From assembly GCA_026874595.1 (NCBI GenBank), contig CM049318.1, forward strand, positions 7,111,241-7,175,240: DNA of 64,000 nt. The letters run 5' to 3'. The stretch's first letter is position 1; each line of letters starts with the position of its first letter. The notes under the pieces were generated by a model. That model was given only the letters and a program-made list of their open reading frames with translations, did not search any database and was not told where the DNA came from. Positions 59,401-61,320 of this stretch are shown piece after piece. The stretch is from Sipunculus nudus. Lineage: Eukaryota; Annelida; Sipuncula; Golfingiida; Sipunculidae. A program made the translations under genes and the position numbers.

Positions 59401-61320
59401 GGTCGGCATACATCTGAGTGAGGACCATCATGACTCGTCAGACGAGTACCAGCAGCTCGAGCTCATCAACATGGACCTGCAGGTAATCACGCTCATAGAC
59501 TGGCTCCCTGATCAATATTTGCCCCTCGATCTGATACAGTACACAGCTAAGGTTGTGGTCTGACTTGAAACCATGATATTAGACTTGTTTTCAAGTTAGA
59601 CCAGTAATGTATGATCTTTGAACCAGTACTTCCATCATTGGATATATTAGGGTCTTCCCTGTAGCAGATATGTATAGATTTCCCAATAGAACTGGTATTT
59701 TGAGACATCAGACAGACACAGTTGAGGTGGTCTGGGACCACTGCCTTGGTTGCCTCCTAAGACTATAATTTTGAAAGGAGCCATTAGACGCAGTGCCACA
59801 CAAGCCAAGCCAAGGGAACCAAGGGACCACCACCATTTTACCCGCACCAGTGATTTAGGACAGTACTCACAGCCACAGAGGCAGAAGCAATATGCACCCC
59901 CATCGCTGATCCCAGCAGCAGAGACCAGCCACGCGGATTGAGAGCCGAACCAGGTACATGAAAAGACAGAGCTTTGAGGTCTGAGGTTTTCGAAACTGGC
60001 CCATGCATTTTCCGTACCCACAGGCTGTGATACATATCAACTGTGATACAAGTCATAATTTAAGGACTCATCCAGTAATTAGAAAAGATTTGCAGGATTT
60101 TTTTTAAAATTTTACATCAATACAGATCCTGCTGTGCTAAGATTTAACAGGTTCTGCTGCAATCAGGAAAATGACCTCTTCGTGGAACTTTCAGAATGAA
60201 GAAATTGTGAAAATTTAAGCCTCGCAAATATTAACCAACGACATCTGGTAAGAGACAAGTTGATCAGCAAGACCTGTACTACCCTTGCTGAACTACGGAT
60301 GCTTCACATGGAATAACTGCTTCTGAGCAAATCACCTTCAGTTTAGTGCCTAACTGGTAATATGCTTCCTGTGTTAGATCTCATTCAGCTTTTCAGTGAT
60401 ATACTGACATGTACAACATATCAAGTATTCACACATTAAGTCATTTGCAGGATCATTGAATCTGATTTATTGCTGTTTTAAATGGCAGATAACATAATAT
60501 GTTAGCCTATTTGGATATCAGTCACTTTCCATTACAAAAGATTTATCTGTTACTTTTTCAAGGCCAGGATAGAAAATTTTTGCACTTACAGGCTCAGGTG
60601 GTTCAGCAGAGTGGTGAGAACGCTAAGCTGAAGATCCAGGAGAGGGAGCTACAGACAGAGCTGGAACAGCTGAGATCGCAGCTCCAGGCAGCTGATAGGA
60701 ACAGCATACACTCAGACAGCCAGATGAACAACTCGTTTGACATGGACCCCTCACTACCCAAACCACAGGAGCTGGAGGTGACTGGCAGTTTACTGTGTCA
60801 GAGATTAACCCTACCTAGATAGATTCCTCATAGATGGCAGCTGCATAATAAACTTGTGTTGTTATAAGGTATATAATGGGAATATATGAGAGCAGAACAT
60901 GAATAAGTTCAGAGGTATTTGATCATTATTTGATTTTTACATAATTAAAATATTAAAATATTAATCTTTGAAATCTCATAATAACTACATTCAGGAATTT
61001 CTTGTAAAAATTTGTCATCCACATTTTTTTATGTACATCAAGGGCAGTGTGATAATGTATTTTTATTATCGCATCAGAAAGTATTATCCAGGTTCCTTCA
61101 TGTAGCTTTGTTGCATTTACAAGAATTTACCTGCCACCAATGGTTAGACATGTACATGTGACATGTTGGGGTTTTGTTCATCCAGTACCTCAAAAACATC
61201 TTGTATGAATACATGATGGGGAAGGAGACCAAGACATTGGTGCGAGTGATTGCGACTGTGCTGAGGTTTACCGAGGAACAGATGAGGAACGTGGTCGAGC
61301 ATGAGGAATTCAAAACCACA
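7610..61320 (+). CDS. GOLGA4: Golgin-245/GOLGA4-like GRIP-domain golgin (spliced, 23 coding exons placed, 3' end incomplete)
   Basis: Coding exons: 7610-7693, 13565-13675, 14677-14967, 22501-22548, 29390-29545, 30809-30973, 31709-31834, 32427-32658, 33773-33951, 38147-38242, 38935-39093, 40187-40369, 42112-44289, 44681-44783, 46383-46498, 47103-47111 (microexon), 50101-52510, 53500-53630, 57833-57937, 58701-58813, 59392-59482, 60592-60777, 61186-61320. All junctions are GT-AG and phases match, giving about 2,469 residues (human about 2,230). Seen: N-terminal MFKRLKQKIEEG; an acidic/Ser-rich stretch with EVEDYSLDHLSKDDL (about 145-160); LTQSQDKAFRRISELKEQ (about 181-198), which is close to human GOLGA4; about 2,000 residues of heptad-rich coiled coil; and a C-terminal GRIP domain. 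Known for the family: GRIP binds Arl1 on the trans-Golgi, and the N-terminal tip captures endosome-derived carriers through TBC1D23. The last short exon after the GRIP core was not found. Identity is nearly certain; exact splice sites are inferred from sequence only. Confidence 0.95.
8185..8262 (-). repeat. tRNA-derived SINE-like sequence (minus strand)
   Basis: On the minus strand GGCTCATTTAGTAG (8254-8241) resembles an A box and GGTTCGATTCC (8211-8201) is a perfect B box. A tRNA-like anticodon region lies between them. Stem pairing is poor, so it is probably the head of a short interspersed element rather than a tRNA gene. Confidence 0.55.
8365..8425. repeat. Paired GC hairpins
   Basis: GTGGGGGCTCTGCCCCCAC and GGGGAACCCAGGTTCCCC are two near-perfect short palindromes separated by about 17 bp, in AT-rich surroundings. 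They may be the 3' structure of a transposable element; the family is not recognised. Confidence 0.6.
9564..9622. repeat. (TA)n microsatellite
   Basis: About 29 TA units without interruption. It is slip-prone and may be polymorphic. Confidence 0.95.
10570..12021. mobile_element. hAT-like MITE with CAGGGTTTGCA ends, hosting a nested element
   Basis: The left end CAGGGTTTGCA and right end TGCAAACCCTG are perfect 11-bp inverted repeats, and further subterminal inverted similarity lies in the TAGGTAAA/TTTTACCTA blocks. Flanks AAATTATT and AAATTGAC agree at only five or six of eight positions, so the 8-bp duplication has decayed or the boundary is uncertain. The interior is mostly the nested element at 10731-11815. 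Confidence 0.6.
10731..11815 (+). mobile_element. AGCTCAGCTGA-family element, copy 1
   Basis: Begins TTTTAGCTCAGCTGACT..AGTCATCTGA with a GTC-rich tract, and ends TCAGCTGAGCGCCATGACTCAT..CCCTTGTTT. The terminal GCTCAGCTGA/TCAGCTGAGC are inverted. It is about 1.1 kb and carries no transposase. It shares internal blocks with copies 3, 4 and 5. Confidence 0.75.
13565..13675 (+). CDS. GOLGA4: GOLGA4 exon 2
   Basis: 37 codons, residues 29-65, between acceptor TTGTATTACAG and donor GTAAGT, phase 0 on both sides. It is rich in Thr, Pro and Ser (DTPVKGTP, ATPSQGATP), as expected for the disordered linker after the golgin N-terminal tip. Many TP/SP sites could be phosphorylated, which is inference. 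Confidence 0.9.
13676..14676 (+). other. GOLGA4 intron 2
   Basis: A 1.0-kb AT-rich intron. Its only notable content is the CTGTGG-type MITE at 14024-14495. Confidence 0.85.
14024..14495. mobile_element. CTGTGG-family MITE, copy A
   Basis: The left end GTGGTTGGCTTCCTATTTGCGAGG and right end CCTCGCAAACAAAAAGCTGACCACAG are imperfect inverted repeats. The same arrangement recurs at 22586-22940 with matching internal sequence (GAAATTTTGTGATTT, TTTTTGAGGGTTCA). No coding capacity. Confidence 0.6.
14677..14967 (+). CDS. GOLGA4: GOLGA4 exon 3
   Basis: 97 codons, residues 66-162, phase 0. The acceptor is TTTCAAG and the donor GTAACA. The first half is Ser/Pro-rich and disordered. The end, DVESASEVEDYSLDHLSKDDLFQ followed by RRSQRYKAKF, corresponds to the acidic patch plus SKEDL..R..RYR.K segment that starts the coiled coil in vertebrate GOLGA4. 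Confidence 0.92.
16534..18463 (+). mobile_element. AGCTCAGCTGA-family element, copy 3 (nested in copy 2)
   Basis: 1.93 kb, starting TTTTAGCTCAGCTGACTATAAGTCATCTGAGC with a (GTCC)n tract and ending GTCAGCTGAGCACAGTGACCCATAGGTCCCTTGTTTT. It is flanked on both sides by a directly repeated 286-291 bp segment (16250-16535 and 18467-18757). It contains the 39-base poly-C run and is closely related along its length to copy 4. Confidence 0.75.
17427..17465. repeat. Poly-C run of 39
   Basis: An uninterrupted C tract inside copy 3. The same position in copy 4 carries a G-rich tract (24294-24390) and copy 5 an 18-base C run (26086-26103). Confidence 0.95.
19078..20545. repeat. Dispersed repeat block with about 180-bp internal units
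   Basis: GGACTTTTTTTCGCAATGCC begins at about 19147 and again at 19326 (period about 180), and degraded versions occur near 20157 and 20334. Each unit has ..TGACCAGTTACAGATC.. and GAAAATTTCATGAAA blocks. The block starts near ATGACCCCATATAGTTTTACCC with CCGTCC tracts and ends GCCCCAGGCGGGGGCATTCG. It is interrupted at 19516-20150 by another GTCC-tract repeat. Family unknown. Confidence 0.6.
22501..22548 (+). CDS. GOLGA4: GOLGA4 exon 4
   Basis: A small 16-codon exon (TMNAYKEVDREREKLK, residues 163-178) with acceptor TTTCTTTCAG and donor GTATGT, phase 0. It aligns with vertebrate LVTAYQTLQREKKKLQ, which lies between RYR.KYSE and LSQSQDK, so it fills the gap between exons 3 and 5 exactly. It stands isolated by two introns of about 7 kb. 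Confidence 0.92.
22586..22940. mobile_element. CTGTGG-family MITE, copy B
   Basis: The left end CTGTGGCTGGCTTCACATTC and right end CAAAAAGGCAACCACAG are inverted. Internal sequence matches copy A in intron 2. About 355 bp, no coding capacity. Confidence 0.6.
24294..24390 (+). repeat. G-rich tract with multiple long G runs
   Basis: Runs of 6 to 14 G separated by one to three bases over about 97 bp, at the same position in copy 4 where copy 3 has poly-C. G runs on the transcribed sense strand make RNA and DNA G-quadruplexes likely. Confidence 0.9.
24850..25268. mobile_element. PIF/Harbinger-like MITE (419 bp)
   Basis: Ends TGCTGCGTTCGTTACC and GGTAACGAACGCAGCA are perfect inverted repeats flanked by TAA (24847-24849 and 25269-25271), the 3-bp duplication typical of PIF/Harbinger. 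Removing the element and one TAA restores the uninterrupted family sequence GACTATAAGTCATC, proving insertion. Subterminal inverted blocks CCCAGTTTCCCAGTGG/CCCACTGGGAAACTCG are also present. No coding capacity. Confidence 0.85.
26086..26103. repeat. Poly-C run of 18
   Basis: Homopolymer inside copy 5, at the family position also occupied by poly-C in copy 3. Confidence 0.9.
27458..28378 (+). mobile_element. AGCTCAGCTGA-family element, copy 6 (nested in copy 4)
   Basis: 0.9 kb, starting TTGTAGCTCAGCTGACTTTTAGTCATGC and ending ACAGCTGAGCGCCGTGACCCATGGGTCCCTTGT. Its 5' two thirds is nearly identical to copy 2, making these a recent subfamily. It contains AGGTCAAAGGTCA motifs at 27948-27960 and 28083-28095. 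Confidence 0.75.
29390..29545 (+). CDS. GOLGA4: GOLGA4 exon 5
   Basis: 52 codons, residues 179-230, phase 0, acceptor TGTTTCCAG and donor GTGAGA. It contains LTQSQDKAFRRISELKEQ and DQLAKQHLEE, the best-conserved stretch of the golgin-245 N-terminal coiled coil (human LSQSQDKALRRIGELREE, DQQAKKHLQE). This is the strongest evidence for GOLGA4 rather than another golgin. Confidence 0.95.
29546..30808 (+). other. GOLGA4 intron 5
   Basis: 1.26-kb intron. 29740-30350 is less AT-rich than its surroundings and has several overlapping short open frames on both strands, none recognisable. TTTAAAGGGACCTCATCACC (about 29746) resembles TTTAAAGGGGCCAAATCACC in intron 14, perhaps the edge of a dispersed repeat. 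Confidence 0.75.
30809..30973 (+). CDS. GOLGA4: GOLGA4 exon 6
   Basis: 55 codons, residues 231-285, phase 0, acceptor TTGTTTTACAG and donor GTACCC. It begins IHLLKEG, continuing the LQTQV.LLK region of vertebrates, then becomes Ala/Gly/Ser-rich (SAQAAGGTQAKGEGD), a likely break between coiled-coil segments. Confidence 0.9.
30974..31708 (+). other. GOLGA4 intron 6
   Basis: 735 bp, AT-rich. I see nothing recognisable in it. Confidence 0.8.
31709..31834 (+). CDS. GOLGA4: GOLGA4 exon 7
   Basis: 42 codons, residues 286-327, phase 0, with acceptor CATATACCAG and donor GTCAGC. VKRLESLLTKCKETIQKNKE matches vertebrate VKRQENLLKRCKETIQSHKE, another diagnostic GOLGA4 segment at the expected place. Confidence 0.94.
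31835..32426 (+). other. GOLGA4 intron 7
   Basis: 592 bp, AT-rich. I see nothing recognisable in it. Confidence 0.8.
32427..32658 (+). CDS. GOLGA4: GOLGA4 exon 8
   Basis: 232 nt, residues 328-404 plus the first base of codon 405; the donor GTTTGT leaves phase 1. EARKVIEQLEVDKAMAVAS corresponds to vertebrate DAKNLIEQLEQDKGMVIAE. It is uninterrupted coiled coil rich in Glu, Lys and Gln. Confidence 0.93.
32659..33772 (+). other. GOLGA4 intron 8
   Basis: 1.1-kb intron. It contains three diverged copies of a roughly 90-bp segment at about 32890-33385, otherwise nothing recognisable. Confidence 0.8.
32890..33385. repeat. Three diverged copies of a roughly 90-bp repeat
   Basis: Each copy has CACTGGCATAGAATAAAAAA or a close variant, then GATAAACAGAGATAGAGCT and ATCCTTTCCTTGCTA. 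Copies start near 32900, 32990 and 33292, with about 230 bp of unrelated sequence between the second and third. Confidence 0.65.
33773..33951 (+). CDS. GOLGA4: GOLGA4 exon 9 (3' end is the founder of the 88-bp array)
   Basis: 179 nt, completing codon 405 and running to residue 464, phase 0 at the donor. The acceptor is GTGCTTGCAG and the donor CAG|GTAATT. Its last 39 bases (33913-33951, encoding LKQAKSAAIQLMQ) and the splice donor are reproduced about 30 more times downstream at 88-bp spacing. I chose the first donor because it is the only one joined to an acceptor-bearing exon, and its phase matches exon 10; use of later donors would change the protein. Confidence 0.88.
33913..37108 (+). repeat. 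88-bp minisatellite containing exon 9's 3' end and 5' splice site (about 31 copies)
   Basis: Each 88-bp unit consists of 39 bases corresponding to the end of GOLGA4 exon 9 (encoding LKQAK.AA.QLMQ), the donor GTAATTAC, about 30 bp of CA-rich simple sequence, and CTGGAACGCC. Donor GTs fall at 33952 + 88k up to 36328 (28 copies), then at 36414, 36957 and 37043. Subtypes differ at a few sites (AAAGTCTGCAGCC against CAAGGCTGCTGTC; ACTGCC against ACATCC). From about 34300 to 35270 two subtypes alternate, giving a 176-bp higher-order repeat; from 35270 to 36410 the units are nearly identical. No acceptor is present in the unit. Units at the right end are the most diverged. The array is broken at 36470-36925 by a transposon. 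Confidence 0.97.
33952..38146 (+). other. GOLGA4 intron 9
   Basis: 4.2-kb intron whose first 3.2 kb is the 88-bp splice-donor array with an inserted TIR element; 37110-38146 is ordinary AT-rich DNA. Reading through from exon 9 without splicing stays open only to 34092, where a unit's CCCTGAAGC places a TGA in frame. Confidence 0.85.
36470..36925. mobile_element. TIR DNA element (MITE, about 456 bp) inserted in the 88-bp array
   Basis: The left terminus 36471-36512 (starting GGTCCTACTAAATACC) is inverted at 36873-36924 (ending GGTATTTAGTAGGACC), apart from a 10-bp indel. Both arms have repeated TACCCC/GGGGTA blocks. The flanks GGCCAAGGC (36461-36469) and GGCCAAGGC (36926-36934) duplicate array sequence, an 8-9 bp target duplication (hAT- or Mutator-like sizes). 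Interior AT-rich, non-coding. Confidence 0.85.
38147..38242 (+). CDS. GOLGA4: GOLGA4 exon 10
   Basis: 32 codons, residues 465-496 (EENQKKIEALTKEW...ELLVLK), phase 0, with acceptor TTGTGTAG and donor GTAACA. It is a coiled-coil segment and the first exon after the 88-bp array. Confidence 0.88.
38243..38934 (+). other. GOLGA4 intron 10
   Basis: 692 bp, AT-rich, with a short GT repeat followed by a G run at about 38675-38716. Nothing else recognisable. Confidence 0.8.
38935..39093 (+). CDS. GOLGA4: GOLGA4 exon 11
   Basis: 53 codons, residues 497-549 (EQEYEKNLEERLQEND...KIQELTK), phase 0, acceptor TTGACAG and donor GTAAAA. It is a charged coiled coil with no other domain. Confidence 0.88.
39094..40186 (+). 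other. GOLGA4 intron 11
   Basis: 1.1-kb intron. 39420-39850 is a diverged fragment of the copy 2/copy 6 type of repeat (CCATCTTCCACATGTAGCT, AGGTCAAAGGTCAGGGTCAC at 39538-39557), without its ends. The rest shows nothing recognisable. Confidence 0.75.
40187..40369 (+). CDS. GOLGA4: GOLGA4 exon 12
   Basis: 61 codons, residues 550-610 (KNEEYEEKLKSVEESQKK...KYQEDIK), phase 0, acceptor CTGTTGCAG and donor GTGAGG. It is a Glu/Gln/Ala-rich coiled coil. Confidence 0.9.
40370..42111 (+). other. GOLGA4 intron 12
   Basis: 1.7 kb, AT-rich, with a short GATGAT-type run near 41500-41520. I see no exon or recognisable element. Confidence 0.8.
42112..44289 (+). CDS. GOLGA4: GOLGA4 exon 13 (giant coiled-coil exon)
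   Basis: A single open exon of 726 codons, residues 611-1336, from acceptor CACCTGCAG to donor GTAAAA, phase 0 at both ends. It is continuous heptad-type coiled coil, rich in Glu, Gln, Lys and Leu, with almost no Pro and very few Cys (a CAHCEL pair near residue 1060). This is the middle of the extended rod that holds the vesicle-capturing N terminus far from the Golgi membrane. Antisense open frames inside it are composition shadows. Confidence 0.95.
44290..44680 (+). other. GOLGA4 intron 13
   Basis: 391 bp, AT-rich. I see nothing recognisable in it. Confidence 0.8.
44681..44783 (+). CDS. GOLGA4: GOLGA4 exon 14
   Basis: 103 nt, residues 1337-1370 plus one base (ETSKEKIGECNKQAKEIIAKMKEN...), with acceptor TATTTACAG and donor GTTTGT, leaving phase 1, which exon 15 complements. 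Coiled coil. Confidence 0.88.
44784..46382 (+). other. GOLGA4 intron 14
   Basis: 1.6 kb. A stretch from about 45390 begins TTTAAAGGGGCCAAATCACC, similar to a site in intron 5; otherwise nothing recognisable. No supported exon. Confidence 0.75.
46383..46498 (+). CDS. GOLGA4: GOLGA4 exon 15
   Basis: 116 nt, residues 1371-1409 (EKASLIAEHEKKLVEVNMEHSSKATF...), with acceptor ATATTTTCAG and donor GTAAGT, ending in phase 0 at MH. Coiled coil. Confidence 0.88.
46499..47102 (+). other. GOLGA4 intron 15
   Basis: 604 bp, AT-rich, ending in the strong acceptor of the candidate microexon. Nothing else recognisable. Confidence 0.7.
47103..47111 (+). CDS. GOLGA4: Candidate GOLGA4 exon 16: 9-nt microexon (Ala-Thr-Glu)
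   Basis: GCTACTGAA sits between a strong acceptor (TCTTGTTTCACTCCAG) and a perfect GTAAGTAT donor, and its phase 0/0 fits the flanking exons, which also join in frame without it. It is too short to be recognised by composition, so it may be real, alternatively included, or a chance pair of sites. It would insert three residues (ATE) in the rod. Confidence 0.55.
47112..50100 (+). other. GOLGA4 intron 16
   Basis: 3.0 kb, very AT-rich, with a G run of about 12 at 49301-49312. I see no exon or element ends in it. Confidence 0.75.
50101..52510 (+). CDS. GOLGA4: GOLGA4 exon 17 (giant coiled-coil exon)
   Basis: 2,410 nt encoding about 803 codons (residues 1413-2215 plus one base), with acceptor ATATTCTTTCAG and donor GTTAGT, phase 1. 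It is continuous coiled coil. KLAELKKKAEIRLSQIKKQL (about 51896-51955) closely matches the conserved vertebrate AKLAELKRKAEQKIAAIKKQL, and KQEYEERI...VKQLLKEL near the end matches KKEYDQEREE...LKQLMREF, confirming orthology along the rod. A 21-codon tandem duplication lies at 51409-51534. Confidence 0.95.
51409..51534 (+). repeat. In-frame 63-bp tandem duplication in exon 17
   Basis: ACTAGCATTATAGATGAA starts at 51409 and 51472. The two 21-codon units encode TSIIDELTTKLQTKESEM and TSIIDELTMKLQARESEM. 21 residues is three heptads, so the duplication keeps coiled-coil register. Confidence 0.9.
52511..53499 (+). other. GOLGA4 intron 17
   Basis: 989 bp, AT-rich. I see nothing recognisable in it. 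Confidence 0.8.
53500..53630 (+). CDS. GOLGA4: GOLGA4 exon 18
   Basis: 131 nt, completing codon 2216 (Asp) to residue 2259 (DKSQRDEDRMHYEHKQEIKE...EVQMQ), with acceptor GACATTGTAG and donor GTACAT, ending in phase 0. It is a highly charged coiled coil. Confidence 0.9.
54140..54770. repeat. Degenerate low-complexity repeat (CAAAATAATACA/ACAGT type)
   Basis: Dozens of imperfect repeats of short words such as AATACAGT, ACAAAATAAT and TACAATGCA over about 600 bp. No regular period could be read by eye. Confidence 0.7.
55328..57255 (+). mobile_element. DIRS-like tyrosine-recombinase element, degraded and internally deleted
   Basis: The left arm 55328 to about 55465 and right arm about 57072-57205 are inverted repeats (CTGTATTAATGAG, TTTATACGCCAGAGTAA, TGTATCTAGGTCA in the left; complements in the right). 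A second inverted pair, 56969-57020 against 57203-57255, lies just after the coding part. It resembles the internal complementary region of DIRS retrotransposons, because it joins the right-end extension to the first bases of the left arm (CTGTATTA). The interior is GC-richer than the intron and encodes a broken tyrosine recombinase. No reverse transcriptase was seen; at 1.9 kb, most of a full element is missing. Confidence 0.65.
56385..56860 (+). pseudogene. Tyrosine recombinase C-terminal remnant (frameshifted)
   Basis: Separate frames show parts typical of DIRS/Crypton-type tyrosine recombinases: CPVGAFRYYL near 56391; LFISTKITTSYKEISP and VSAWLTDTIVSAYESASP at about 56463-56572; AHDHRA (the H-x-x-R box) near 56600; then, in another frame, FYLRDVA containing the catalytic Tyr near 56710, and GPVVAASEV. 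At least two frame changes and a G-run expansion at 56443 break it, so it is not functional. An upstream CTACxS-type Cys pair at 55594 might belong to the element's first protein. Confidence 0.65.
57833..57937 (+). CDS. GOLGA4: GOLGA4 exon 19
   Basis: 35 codons, residues 2260-2294 (AQEQIFKATEAELRQQIDEL...ADQPP), with acceptor TTAATTTCAG and donor GTACGT, phase 0. The PP at the end marks the close of this coiled-coil segment. Confidence 0.88.
57938..58700 (+). other. GOLGA4 intron 19
   Basis: 763 bp, AT-rich. I see nothing recognisable in it. Confidence 0.8.
58701..58813 (+). CDS. GOLGA4: GOLGA4 exon 20
   Basis: 113 nt, residues 2295-2331 plus two bases. It has a short flexible start (VLPVSQSYPAQG) and then NLQQQVIELTRQIQQLKIKHK. 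Acceptor is GTATTCTCCAG and donor GTATGT, leaving phase 2, which exon 21 completes with G to give Lys. Confidence 0.88.
58814..59391 (+). other. GOLGA4 intron 20
   Basis: 578 bp. I see nothing recognisable in it. Confidence 0.8.
59392..59482 (+). CDS. GOLGA4: GOLGA4 exon 21
   Basis: 91 nt, residues 2332-2362 (KMEQVGIHLSEDHHDSSDEYQQLELINMDLQ), with acceptor GTTTGACAG and donor GTAATC, ending in phase 0. The acidic/His-rich middle is a probable hinge before the C-terminal domain. Confidence 0.88.
59483..60591 (+). other. GOLGA4 intron 21
   Basis: 1.1 kb. 59690-60020 is less AT-rich, with overlapping open frames of 63 (plus) and 124 (minus) codons, neither recognisable; it could be a fragment of a mobile element. 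No exon is needed here, because phases of exons 21 and 22 match. Confidence 0.75.
60592..60777 (+). CDS. GOLGA4: GOLGA4 exon 22
   Basis: 62 codons, residues 2363-2424. It starts with coiled coil (AQVVQQSGENAKLKIQEREL...) and then a linker, DRNSIHSDSQMNNSFDMDPS, ending PQELE immediately before the GRIP Tyr. Phase 0, acceptor CACTTACAG, donor GTGACT. It corresponds to the vertebrate linker ending EPTEFE. Confidence 0.92.
60778..61185 (+). other. GOLGA4 intron 22
   Basis: 408 bp, AT-rich. Nothing recognisable. Confidence 0.8.
61186..61320 (+). CDS. GOLGA4: GOLGA4 exon 23: GRIP domain
   Basis: 45 codons, residues 2425-2469, beginning YLKNILYEYMMG and containing KETKTLVRVIATVLRFTEEQ, against human YLRKVLFEYMMG and RETKTMAKVITTVLKFPDDQ. 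The first codon is the invariant GRIP Tyr that contacts Arl1-GTP on trans-Golgi membranes. Acceptor is TGTTCATCCAG and donor GTGAGT. The final few residues (in human ending SWLRSSS) must be in a further exon. Confidence 0.96.

Noticed and set aside
59647-60021. 124-codon minus-strand open frame and the overlapping 63-codon plus-strand frame in intron 21
   Set aside because: No recognisable domain and no splice sites fitting GOLGA4; possibly a mobile-element fragment.
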